Shown piece by piece: positions 8,401-16,926 of a DNA stretch of 54,459 nt. This stretch comes from CAZWRV01 sp964636325 (GTDB lineage: Bacteria > Verrucomicrobiota > Lentisphaeria > Victivallales > GWF2-50-93), in the NCBI GenBank assembly GCA_964636325.1, contig CAZWRV010000039.1, forward strand, positions 1 to 54,459. Direction: 5' to 3'. The position numbers and the translations under genes were made by a program. Within the stretch, counting starts at the first letter, position 1. Each line of letters starts with the position of its first letter. The notes beneath the pieces were generated by a model. It made no database searches. It was not told the DNA's origin and saw only the letters and a program-made list of their open reading frames with translations.

Positions 8401-9231
8401 ATGAGACTTGACGGGCATATACATATTTTCGATCCCACAAGGAAGCCTGACGGCTCAGCTCTCAGCTCCGGACTCGGAAAGGGCGGGTTGGACGGCGGGT
8501 TGATCATTTCCCTGCCCCCCCCATCCTTCGACTTTGGCCAGGGACGCCTTTCGGCGGAGAAACGAATCGCTAACGTCCTGGGATGGTGCGCGGACAAACG
8601 TTCCCTTTTCCCGTTCTTCTGGATCGATCCTCTGGAAAAAGGAGCCTCGGATCAGGTCGGCCTTGCGGTCTCAAAAGGAGTAATGGGCTTCAAGATAATA
8701 TGCAACCGGTTCTATCCCGGCGACAGATCCGCCATGAAGGTTTATCGAGCCATTGCCGACACAGGCAGGCCGATACTTTTCCACTCCGGGATATTGTGGG
8801 ACGGCAAGGTCTCATCCAAATACAACCGCCCGGTCGAGTTCGAGGCGCTGATGGAAGTCAAGGGGCTCAGGTTCGCAATGGCGCACATTTCCTGGCCATG
8901 GTGCGACGAGCTGATCGCCCTCTACGGCAAAATCGCCAACGCAAGAAGGCGCCGCCCGGACATGGCCGCGGAGCTCTTCGTCGACACGACTCCTGGCACT
9001 CCGGCCGTCTACCGCAAGGAGGCGCTCACAAAGCTCTACAGGACCGGCTACGCCGTCGCGGAGAACGTATTCTTCGGCGCGGATTCCGCGGCGGAATACT
9101 ATCACTTCGAGCAAGTTGCCGGCCTGATGAAGAAGGACTCCGAAATCCTGAGGCGCATGAAAGTTCCGTCCGCGGACGCCGGAAAATATTTCTCGGGGAA
9201 CCTGCTCCGTTTCATAGGAGCTGACGCATAA
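8401..9231 (+). CDS. Amidohydrolase-family metal-dependent hydrolase (TIM barrel)
   Basis: A 276-residue Amidohydro_2-like protein. Metal-binding HxH is at residues 6-8 (DGHIHIFDP). Further ligand candidates are the His in PILFHSGILWDG and the His in FAMAHISWPW, with the Asp in FFGADSA near the end of the barrel. This pattern suits a decarboxylase- or lactonase-like member of the superfamily; the substrate cannot be told. The gene stands alone with its own promoter and an almost leaderless start. It is the last ordinary chromosomal gene before the three-gene cassette. Confidence 0.82.
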   Translation: MRLDGHIHIFDPTRKPDGSALSSGLGKGGLDGGLIISLPPPSFDFGQGRLSAEKRIANVLGWCADKRSLFPFFWIDPLEKGASDQVGLAVSKGVMGFKIICNRFYPGDRSAMKVYRAIADTGRPILFHSGILWDGKVSSKYNRPVEFEALMEVKGLRFAMAHISWPWCDELIALYGKIANARRRRPDMAAELFVDTTPGTPAVYRKEALTKLYRTGYAVAENVFFGADSAAEYYHFEQVAGLMKKDSEILRRMKVPSADAGKYFSGNLLRFIGADA

Positions 9232-9288
9232 CGGCAGTAACCGCTTGAGTTAGGGAGATGATCCTGTGCCTTTTCAGAGCGGGACGAG

Positions 9289-9334
9289 CACGTGATCTCG
9301 TTGTCCGGCAACGAGAAACGTGGCAGGGCTGAAA
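9289..9334 (+). repeat. Dispersed intergenic repeat, copy 1
   Basis: A 46-bp segment starting CACGTGATCTCGTTG recurs in inverted orientation at 49087-49132 with about 39 of 46 bases matching. It contains an imperfect hairpin (CTCGTTGTCCGGCAACGAG). It sits in the 237-bp gap before the cassette, which otherwise shows only a possible minus-10 (GATAAT near 9380). Confidence 0.6.
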
Positions 9335-9468
9335 TCTGAACCTGAAACCCCTCCCATTCTTCCATCGCTGAGTTCCTACGATAATACATTGTTGAAAAAT
9401 CCATTTCGGGGACTAGCTTGCCGTGTAAGGCTATAATCCTAAAGGTTGGGAAAATATGGGTGGATGAA

Positions 9469-10737
9469 ATGAAAAACAATAACGATAATAGCAAAGCCGA
9501 CACGCCTCTTGTAAGGGCATATCTTTCGCTGCCAAAGGCCGAACGCTGCCGATTTGTCCTGGCAATCACCAAGCACGGGGAAATATTCAAATGGCTGAGG
9601 GATGCGGTTGGTCTGAGCCAAGGCTCCTTCAGGCCCCGGGCCTTCGAGAAATTCTACTCCGAACTCGAGCTCAAGTTCGATACGATCCTGACGAGCAACG
9701 GGCATGGTATCTACAGTCTGGCATACCTTGTGTTTCTTTTTCTGGCCAAGCACAGGCGTACATGGATACACGACAATGCCAATTTGAAATTTGAGAATGA
9801 AACGTGCATGCAGGAAATGGCGGCTCGTATAGCATCTAGCCCGCTGGCTGAAAAAAATGCGGACGACCCCTGGTGGGGCGTATTTATTGCATGGCTCGGG
9901 GATGATGAGACCAAGATATGTCTTAAGGCGTTCAAATCTTTCAATGATGCAGAAGTTGGCCAAGAAGGACAGGAGAAAGAGGTGGAGGAAGAACAGGAGC
10001 AGATACAGGAACTGGAAGCTACAGTCTCCCATGCTGGAGAGGTGGCGGAGAATGGCATTGAAGCCCCGGATACGGACGATCCCGCCGTATGCGGCGGATC
10101 GGAAAAGGATAAAATAGTCGAGGAGGGCGGATACGACTGGGACGAGATTAGCAGGCTTGCATCAAGGGCCGAGGATATTATTAAACTGGCCGGGGCGGCA
10201 AAGGAGTTTGATCTGAAAGATGCATGCAGCCTCCTCGCCCAGCTGGCCGATAAGGGAGAGGGAATAAGGGGTAAAATTCGTGGGATGGCGGACAGTCTTA
10301 AGAAGCCGATGCCCGATTGGGTGAGCATTGACGAACTCAAGGAGTTCGCTGATAATCTGGACAAGGAAAAGATCGAAGCCTGTGGGAGAGATTCCGACCG
10401 CAAATTCCTCGGGCAGGTGGCGAAATTCATGGAAAAAATAAAGGATCTGCGCATAAGGAACAAGTGCAGCCGGGAAGAGCTGATGTCGTATAAAATGCGC
10501 GCCATTGGCGAACTGCGATCCTCTGCGTCAGGAGAGTCGCCTGCAAAGTTGTCCGGTGCCGCATCGGACGGGGACGACTGGATTAAAAAGGCTTACGAAT
10601 TGGTGGACGAGCCGCTGGAATGTCTTGTGGAGGAACTGAAGAAGGATTCACTCTCCAGCCTCGCATATTTCATCGAAAAAACAAATTGGGATCAGCTTAT
10701 TTTTGAAGAGTCTGCGCCCACCCCCCCCCAGTACTAG
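9469..10737 (+). CDS. Cassette protein A: acidic helical protein of unknown function
   Basis: A 422-residue protein I do not recognise. Residues 1-145 form a compact, mostly helical domain (for example CRFVLAITKHGEIFKWLRDA and YSLAYLVFLFLAKHRR). Residues 155-185 are a very acidic Glu/Gln-rich stretch (KEVEEEQEQIQELEA). The rest is charged helical sequence with repeated predicted helices (SRLASRAEDIIKLAGAAKEF; ELKEFADNLDKEKIEA). The ATG at 9469 is the first good start; the Shine-Dalgarno is weak. The stop lies 7 nt before the ATG of gene B, so translation is probably coupled. A run of nine C residues near the 3' end lets one-base slippage fuse A to B. Its likely role is a specificity or adaptor subunit of the cassette, by position only. 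Confidence 0.75.
   Translation: MKNNNDNSKADTPLVRAYLSLPKAERCRFVLAITKHGEIFKWLRDAVGLSQGSFRPRAFEKFYSELELKFDTILTSNGHGIYSLAYLVFLFLAKHRRTWIHDNANLKFENETCMQEMAARIASSPLAEKNADDPWWGVFIAWLGDDETKICLKAFKSFNDAEVGQEGQEKEVEEEQEQIQELEATVSHAGEVAENGIEAPDTDDPAVCGGSEKDKIVEEGGYDWDEISRLASRAEDIIKLAGAAKEFDLKDACSLLAQLADKGEGIRGKIRGMADSLKKPMPDWVSIDELKEFADNLDKEKIEACGRDSDRKFLGQVAKFMEKIKDLRIRNKCSREELMSYKMRAIGELRSSASGESPAKLSGAASDGDDWIKKAYELVDEPLECLVEELKKDSLSSLAYFIEKTNWDQLIFEESAPTPPQY
10721..10729 (+). repeat. C9 homopolymer at the A/B gene junction
   Basis: Nine consecutive C residues lie eight bases before the stop of gene A. Gene B's frame is open upstream to 10703. Loss of one C, or gain of two, joins A in frame to B. Shorter tracts (G7 near 10844-10850, C6 near 10905) lie just inside B. 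This is the form expected of slippage or phase-variation tracts, though chance is possible. Confidence 0.6.
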
Positions 10738-10744
10738 TAAAGAT

Positions 10745-13700
10745 ATGGACGATACCAAGCTTGACGCCTCTGGAATGCAGACATTATCTAAGGGGGATGC
10801 ATCCCATGCCGACACCCGAAACGTGCAAGTCCCGTCTGTGGCAGGGGGGGATGGCGCAGCCACTCCTGATGCGGACGTTCCGCCGAATAAAGAGGTTTCA
10901 TCCCGCCCCCCTTCCTCAAAGCCGACTCCACCAGAACCGCCCATCAGGCAGGAGCCCCACCTGGACGGAACGGCAGGAAAGGGGGTCCAGCCCCCTGCTG
11001 CGGAGAAGCCGGAGGGACTTGGGCAGGAGGATGGCCCGAAAAAGGACAGCAAGCCTGCGGCGAACCAACATATCCAGCCGCCCAGGCCGATGTCTGAAGA
11101 AACACATGAAGAAACACATCAGGACGAAGCTGGGAAGGAAATACCACTGAAAGAATACGAGGTACTTCCGCTACTTGCAGGGCAGGGTCTATGGCGGGTG
11201 GCCTCGGAGTATTTGAGACTTGGGCAATGCCCGTCTGAAAAGTCGCTGGCTTCCATATTGTCCGTTGTCTCCCTTCAACCGCTTCTCTGTACCGGCGACT
11301 CCAGAGCGATAGACTTCGCCGCCACTGAGCTTCAGTCGCTGGCCGTGCGTCCGCCCTTCAATGATATATATCTCGACCTGCTTTATTGGACTGGTTTTGT
11401 CATACCCGCCTTGACGGCGCCCCAGACCGGTGCGGCGGCCCTCATACGTGGGGTCAACCTCGGGTGCCAGCATCAATCACTGTTGCCCATTGACCCATTC
11501 AAGGCTCTCAACGATGCCGTCATAGATTTGACTGGGAAGGTGAAAAATCTTACGCCCGATATGCTTAAGGGAGGCAAGCTTGAAGAAACCAGGACGAATT
11601 TGCACAGCAGGGTAAGCACTTTTATCGCCAATGCACCGAGGCAGGCAATACTCTACCAGCCGGCCACCATCGTGTGGCGGGACATCTGCAAGAATGGAAG
11701 GTTGGCGTCCGCCGCAAGAATCATCCTGGGAAAAGGCAATGCCCGGGATGTCGATGAAATCTATGAAACCATCAAAATATTTTCCGAGACAAGGAAGCTT
11801 CGCCTTTATGTCAATGAGGTAGACAGGCGCATAAACAGGCGAGCCAACGGCATTGAAGCTAGGGCGATTGATCAGATACAGGGACATGCGGAAGAAATGC
11901 TGGACTGCGCGAGGGAATGGATAAAGCTGCAGGAGATCCAGACGAACGAGGACTATATAGCAAAACAGATAACCTCTTTCCATTTGTGCCTGCAGAGGGC
12001 CAGAACCGGCATAGACTCTTCGCTAAGGGAGATGGGAAAGATGAATCTCAGCGCGTATGGAGACCTGGCGCGACTCTCGTGCGAATTCACATGGAAGCAC
12101 TTGAAGGTCTTGACAGGCCTTGAGGAGATGCCTCCATCCGACGTGGCGGAGATAGGCGGATGGCAGGCGGAGCTGTACCGCATCCCTCAGCTGGATATCG
12201 ACGAGCAATACCGGATATGCGGTGAGGCAGAGGGGAAGGCGCGCACCATTGTTGAAGCTTACGCGAGAAAGCCTTCCAGCATTGAAAAGTCGCTTCGCGA
12301 AAGGCTGAAGCGGGGCGACATTTTCGGCGCGAGAGAGCTTATGAGGTTCATGCCGCAGGACGACGGCAGGCTCCCCGACCTTGAAACCGAAATCTGCGAC
12401 GAGGAGACCGCATGGTCAAACAGGATCAATGAGAAGTTAAAGGCGATTAAGTCCCTTTTCGACACCAACAGATCCATGGGGCTGATGGACGAAACAGAGT
12501 CCACGGAGATAGACGAGAACATTGTCAGGCTGCTGGACATATCGAAGGCGAAGACCATCCGATTCAACGAGCTCGACGCAAGATGCGAGGAGCTCTCCCG
12601 GAAAATGTGCGGCCTCCGCGACAAACGTGCCGAAGAAGTGAGGCAGGAGTTGGACAAGCTGAGGGGCAGGACGAGCGACCAGGACATCCGCCGTATACGG
12701 GCCATTCTCGACTCGGGGGATGTTCTGACCGCCAGGGAATACATCGGGAGGCTGGACGAGGGCGGAAGCCTCTCCGACATTGAGCTGTCGAGGCGAGATG
12801 TCTGGCGTGAATTTTTCCCTGACACTGCACGCGAACTGGCCAAGATGCTCGACGACATGGGCGGAATCGACGCAGTCCGTCGCGCGCTCCACTCCGATAT
12901 GGATTTTGGCAGCCTGCAGCTGTCGATAGTTCCCGGCGCACAGAGGAGCGAGGCCATGGCGATGATCGATGCCTGGCAGAACCTTAAGGGAGCCAGGCTG
13001 TGCGGCAACGAAAAGCTTAAATTGCTCCTTGAGAAGCTGGGATTCCAGATTCTCGGGATCCAGCTCGATGAGCCGCAGAATGCCAGACAGAATGCCCAGG
13101 TGAGGTGCAAGGCCATCACAGACCGGCAGCTTTGCCCCGTCCCGAGGTTCGGCTCAGACTGCAACGGCGAATACACCTTTATCAACGTCTGGGAAAGGCC
13201 GGCCGAGGACGCCATAATCCAGCATGTCGGCGATACTTCGGCGATGCAGAGACCTGTCATCGTGATATACTACGGGCGCATGACTGATACACGCCGGCGC
13301 GACCTCGCAAGGCTATGCCGCGAACATTCCAGGACATTCCTCTTGCTCGATGAGACGCTTCTGGTTTATCTATGCGGAGAGAGGGGCCTGCGGCTCCCCG
13401 CCTTCTTCCGCTGCGCGCTGCCCTTCTCCTACGCCGATCCATACATAACCGCAGCCAGCCTTGTCCCCACTGAAATGTTCTACGGCAGGGAACGGGAGCT
13501 GGGCGAACTTCAGGATACAAACCGTGGCGGCTGTTTTGTTTACGGCGGCAGGCAGCTCGGAAAGACCGCCCTGCTCCGCGAGGCCCAGAGGCGCTTCCAT
13601 AGTCCAAAGGACGACAGGTTCAGCCTGTGGTTGGATCTCATCAATCTCGGCCTCGGGACGGAAAGGGAACCGTCGGGGATATGGCAGGTGCTGCTGGAGG

Positions 13701-15607
13701 AGTTTGCCAGGCTCATGCCTGAATCGTTTGAAATCGACCATAAAAGGAGCTCCGATCCAGCTGCCAGGTTCATCGAGCAGGCCAGGAAGTTCCTTAAGTC
13801 GAACACCAAGCGTCGGATACTCCTGTTGCTCGATGAGGCCGACCGCTTCCTCGAACGGGATTCAGTGGAGGACTTTTCGGTGTCCCGCAAGCTCAAGGGG
13901 CTCATGGACAGCACCGACCGCCATATGAAGATCGTCTTTGCGGGCCTTCACAACGTCCAGAGGACGACCCAGCAAAGCAATCATCCGCTCGCCCACCTGG
14001 GCGAACCGATCAACGTCGGATCCTTCGCCAACAAAGGCGACTGGATAGCGGGTCTCAGGCTCGCGTCCGAACCGCTTGAAGCGCTTGGGTACCGCTTTGC
14101 AAACCGTGACCTTGTGATGCGCATCCTTGCCCTTTGCAATTTCTATCCGGGTCTCATACAAAAGTTCGGCAGCAGCCTACTTAGGCACCTCAACGACCGC
14201 ATTGGCAGCGGCCTTCCTGGAGACATTGGCGAACGAGACGTGGAGGAGGTCTACAACAACAAGGATCTCCGCGAATTTATCGTGGGACGCTTCAAGCTCA
14301 CTCTCCAGCTGGATCCGCGCTACTATGTGGTCGCTTATGTCCTCGCACACCTGTTCCATGAAAAGAAGGGAAACAGCTTCGACGCGATAGAACTTCAATC
14401 CTCGGCCTCCGACTTTTGGATGGAAGGCTTCCGGGGGATGAGCCTGGAGGAGTTCGCGACACTCCTCGACGAGATGTGCGGTCTCGGCGTACTAAGGCAT
14501 TCCGAGAAGACGAAGCACTATTCATTGAGGAATCCGAACCTCCTTCTGCTCCTCGGGAACAAGGAGGAGATCGAAAGGGTGCTGCTCACGGGGCCGAGGA
14601 CAGTCAAGGAATACCAGCCAAAAACATTCCATCCGAGGTTGCACATGAGGCATATTGACAGATACCCCCTCACCCTGGCGCAGGAAGGGGAAATCCTCAA
14701 GGCCGGAAGGGGATGCATGTTCCTGGTTGCTTCGGACGCACTCAAGATGGAAATCCTCAAGGAGGCCATGCGCAACCGACTGTCCGCCGTGGCGCAGTTC
14801 GTCGATCCCGGGAACGTCTCCGATCCTGCGAGGCTTAATAACGTTGTCAAAAAGTTTCTGGACAAGGACAACACCTCGGCGCTCTTTTGGATGCCGTTGC
14901 CTGAGGGCTGGAAGCTGGAACAGATAGGCATGCTGGAGGCCTTTCTTGGCTCCAGGCCCCGGAGCAGGGCCAACATCAGGATTGTCATCGCCGCCGATCC
15001 GGCCCAATGGTGGGGCTTGCTCTCGGAAATAAGGAAGAATCATGCCGCCCCCAAGCACCCATACCCGGTCGTTCGAACACTCAAGTGGAAGCCGGAATTC
15101 ATTGAACCGTGGCTGACAGAGTGCGGATTCCTCTTCAGCGACGGACGCGAGGAACCGGAAAAGTCTCAGGCCAAAGAAGGGATTGCCGGCGGCGGGGCCG
15201 CAAACATCGAAAAAGTGACCGCGCTTACAGGTGGATGGCCTGTCCTCCTTTACCGGCTTGTCCAGGAGTTCGATAGAAGCAATGACCAGGCAAAGGCGAT
15301 GGAGACACTCCAGGAATGGCTCCAGAAGCGCGAAAACTCCGACGCTGTCTTGCGCCAGTATGGCTTCGCCAAGGAGCCGGCTGCAGGCCTGAAAGCGAAA
15401 CTCTTGGACATGCACAAGCTTTCCAACGGACAGGCGGTAGGCAAGCCTGATTTCGAGGTGCTTGCTGAAACCCTTGGGATCGAGGCCGCCGCCGTGAGGA
15501 ACATTGTCGAGTGGGCTACGGACGTAGGCCTTCTGGATGAACTCTCCCCCGACACATGGGAATGGGATCCGGTATTTGACCGAATCATCCGGGGCCTGCA
15601 TCAATGA
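10745..15607 (+). CDS. Cassette protein B: giant STAND/AAA-like ATPase (1620 aa)
   Basis: Residues 1-130 are a Pro/Glu-rich linker. Residues 140-830 are helical, with two copies of a GD-[IV]-x2-ARE-[LY] motif (near 525 and 660). Residues 835-880 look Rossmann-like (RPVIVIYYG...FLLLDETLLVYL). The core has an entry motif MFYGRERELGEL, Walker A GGRQLGKTALL (about 931-941), Walker B RILLLLDEADRF (about 1024-1035) and a winged-helix-like part (about 1200-1280). The C-terminal 330 residues resemble a second ATPase module whose P-loop is lost (GRGCMFLVASDALK) but which keeps the STAND-type phrase TGGWPVLL. B is therefore a likely nucleotide switch that senses a signal and drives its partners. The ATG at 10745 has no clear Shine-Dalgarno and probably relies on coupling to A. 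No exact family name is claimed. Confidence 0.85.
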   Translation: MDDTKLDASGMQTLSKGDASHADTRNVQVPSVAGGDGAATPDADVPPNKEVSSRPPSSKPTPPEPPIRQEPHLDGTAGKGVQPPAAEKPEGLGQEDGPKKDSKPAANQHIQPPRPMSEETHEETHQDEAGKEIPLKEYEVLPLLAGQGLWRVASEYLRLGQCPSEKSLASILSVVSLQPLLCTGDSRAIDFAATELQSLAVRPPFNDIYLDLLYWTGFVIPALTAPQTGAAALIRGVNLGCQHQSLLPIDPFKALNDAVIDLTGKVKNLTPDMLKGGKLEETRTNLHSRVSTFIANAPRQAILYQPATIVWRDICKNGRLASAARIILGKGNARDVDEIYETIKIFSETRKLRLYVNEVDRRINRRANGIEARAIDQIQGHAEEMLDCAREWIKLQEIQTNEDYIAKQITSFHLCLQRARTGIDSSLREMGKMNLSAYGDLARLSCEFTWKHLKVLTGLEEMPPSDVAEIGGWQAELYRIPQLDIDEQYRICGEAEGKARTIVEAYARKPSSIEKSLRERLKRGDIFGARELMRFMPQDDGRLPDLETEICDEETAWSNRINEKLKAIKSLFDTNRSMGLMDETESTEIDENIVRLLDISKAKTIRFNELDARCEELSRKMCGLRDKRAEEVRQELDKLRGRTSDQDIRRIRAILDSGDVLTAREYIGRLDEGGSLSDIELSRRDVWREFFPDTARELAKMLDDMGGIDAVRRALHSDMDFGSLQLSIVPGAQRSEAMAMIDAWQNLKGARLCGNEKLKLLLEKLGFQILGIQLDEPQNARQNAQVRCKAITDRQLCPVPRFGSDCNGEYTFINVWERPAEDAIIQHVGDTSAMQRPVIVIYYGRMTDTRRRDLARLCREHSRTFLLLDETLLVYLCGERGLRLPAFFRCALPFSYADPYITAASLVPTEMFYGRERELGELQDTNRGGCFVYGGRQLGKTALLREAQRRFHSPKDDRFSLWLDLINLGLGTEREPSGIWQVLLEEFARLMPESFEIDHKRSSDPAARFIEQARKFLKSNTKRRILLLLDEADRFLERDSVEDFSVSRKLKGLMDSTDRHMKIVFAGLHNVQRTTQQSNHPLAHLGEPINVGSFANKGDWIAGLRLASEPLEALGYRFANRDLVMRILALCNFYPGLIQKFGSSLLRHLNDRIGSGLPGDIGERDVEEVYNNKDLREFIVGRFKLTLQLDPRYYVVAYVLAHLFHEKKGNSFDAIELQSSASDFWMEGFRGMSLEEFATLLDEMCGLGVLRHSEKTKHYSLRNPNLLLLLGNKEEIERVLLTGPRTVKEYQPKTFHPRLHMRHIDRYPLTLAQEGEILKAGRGCMFLVASDALKMEILKEAMRNRLSAVAQFVDPGNVSDPARLNNVVKKFLDKDNTSALFWMPLPEGWKLEQIGMLEAFLGSRPRSRANIRIVIAADPAQWWGLLSEIRKNHAAPKHPYPVVRTLKWKPEFIEPWLTECGFLFSDGREEPEKSQAKEGIAGGGAANIEKVTALTGGWPVLLYRLVQEFDRSNDQAKAMETLQEWLQKRENSDAVLRQYGFAKEPAAGLKAKLLDMHKLSNGQAVGKPDFEVLAETLGIEAAAVRNIVEWATDVGLLDELSPDTWEWDPVFDRIIRGLHQ

Positions 15608-16680
15608 GTCCTTCGCACTTCTGGAGCCTGCCAGGCCCGCAAAATTTCATCTCAAGGATACGGAAAGACCTGCACGATGGTAAAAGCCTGATATTACGCA
15701 TGCCCCGGCCTGGAGTATCCGGGATTGCAGAGGCTGTGAGAGGCCTTTTGCGGGAGGAGGAAATCTTTTGTGGAATTGATCTCCCCATTGACGGCGAGAC
15801 GCCTTACGAGCGGCTCTCCAGAGTGCTATGCCCCGGAGAGAGCCGCAATCTCTCGCTCCTTGAACTCGTCACCAGCGCGTGCTCTCTCGAAAAGAAGGTC
15901 GTGGTCCTTAAGGACATCAGCGAGGGGGGCTGGCGGGAGTGGGAGAAGCTCATGAAGCTGTTCAGCCATAGGATGCGGCAGATATCCCAGGCAAAACAAC
16001 GGGTTTCGCTCATCTTGCCCCTTGTCGGGACAGGCTTCCGGACTGACTTCTGCGACGATATCGTCCTCGGCGCCAGAGAGTGGAACGGTGTCATTTCCCA
16101 TGTCGATTCATGCTGCCTGGCGCACATGTTCCTGCCGGAAAGGAGGGAAAAGCCGGAGCTCAGGCAGCTGTTAATACAAACCATTGCCTCCCTGGCAATG
16201 TGGGATTGCGACCTTCACAGGCGTTTTGCCATGTGCAGCCCTGAAACCATCCTGGAGCCATTCTCTGTCTTAAGCGCATATGCGCTGGAGCGAGGTTGGG
16301 GGCCGGACTCCAAAGAGGATCTATGGGACGGTTCATGCGGCCTATATGAAGGAAAAATGAGAAGGCATTCCGCATTCCTGCTTGTGCAGGACGGACCTCA
16401 GGCTATTGAGCGGATACTGTGGCGTGCCCAGGTTGGAGTATTCCTGCCGTATGTGGCCGACTGCTGCCGGGACATTGTGGAATCAAAACCTATGCAGAAC
16501 AGATTGTGCGCTGAGGCCAATGAGGAAATAGAAGTGGCTGAATTATTTTACATCTTAAAAAAAGACTATCGAACTCCTTCCAACCTCAAGGAGCAAGTGG
16601 AATTCCTGCGTTTCATCCGCAACGAACTGGCCCATATGAAGAGAATAAGCTACAAGTCCCTTGCACGGCATTTCACATAA
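15604..16680 (+). CDS. Cassette protein C: degenerate ATPase-like N-terminus with C-terminal HEPN-type motif
   Basis: A 358-residue protein whose ATG overlaps the stop of B (ATGA), so it is translationally coupled. Residues 10-150 are laid out like a P-loop ATPase without the loop: GKSLILRMPRPGVSG stands where Walker A would be, and KKVVVLKDIS where Walker B would be. This resembles the degenerate module of B. The C-terminal 100 residues are helical (ILWRAQVGVFLPYVADCC; EIEVAELFYILKK) and end with R339-N-E-L-A-H344, the R-x4-H catalytic signature of HEPN ribonucleases (as in many Abi, toxin and CRISPR effectors). The inferred role is an RNase effector held in check by B. The motif is short, so non-catalytic HEPN or coincidence remains possible. 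Confidence 0.75.
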   Translation: MSPSHFWSLPGPQNFISRIRKDLHDGKSLILRMPRPGVSGIAEAVRGLLREEEIFCGIDLPIDGETPYERLSRVLCPGESRNLSLLELVTSACSLEKKVVVLKDISEGGWREWEKLMKLFSHRMRQISQAKQRVSLILPLVGTGFRTDFCDDIVLGAREWNGVISHVDSCCLAHMFLPERREKPELRQLLIQTIASLAMWDCDLHRRFAMCSPETILEPFSVLSAYALERGWGPDSKEDLWDGSCGLYEGKMRRHSAFLLVQDGPQAIERILWRAQVGVFLPYVADCCRDIVESKPMQNRLCAEANEEIEVAELFYILKKDYRTPSNLKEQVEFLRFIRNELAHMKRISYKSLARHFT

Positions 16681-16780
16681 AATTTCATTTTTAAATAGGG
16701 GAAAAAGAGGGTAAATGAGGGGAAGGGTATTGTTAGAGCTTTTGCCGTAAGTGCTTCATATTCAAGGGAATTGAGGCCGG

Positions 16781-16838
16781 AAGGATGGTGGGCGTAACTG
16801 GGCTCGAACCAGTGACCTTTACGATGTCAACGTAACGC
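16781..16838 (-). repeat. attL: 58-bp repeat holding the 3' part of tRNA-Val
   Basis: Identical over 58 bp to 35878-35935. Bases 16786-16838 equal the last 53 nt of the tRNA-Val gene, from the anticodon stem to the encoded CCA. The sequence then diverges, so no tRNA can form here. This is the classic footprint of a tyrosine recombinase that uses a tRNA 3' end. Confidence 0.9.
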
Positions 16839-16868
16839 AATACCCTATGATATTATAAATTTTGATAG

Positions 16869-16883
16869 CTTTATGCTTGCTTT
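16869..16883 (+). promoter_or_regulatory. Candidate integrase arm-type site, left end
   Basis: CTTTATGCTTGCTTT recurs exactly at 35772-35786, inside the other end of the element. Extended, it also shares TGCTTGCTTTAT with 35693-35704. Position just inside attL fits an integrase arm-binding or directionality site. Confidence 0.45.
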
Positions 16884-16926
16884 ATCGTTTCCACAGCCCA
16901 TCTTAAGGGTAAATAAGGGGGAAGCT

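Noticed and set aside
16786..16838. Second tRNA-Val gene at the left end
   Set aside because: Only the 3' 53 nt match; the acceptor 5' strand and D arm are absent, so it is the att copy.
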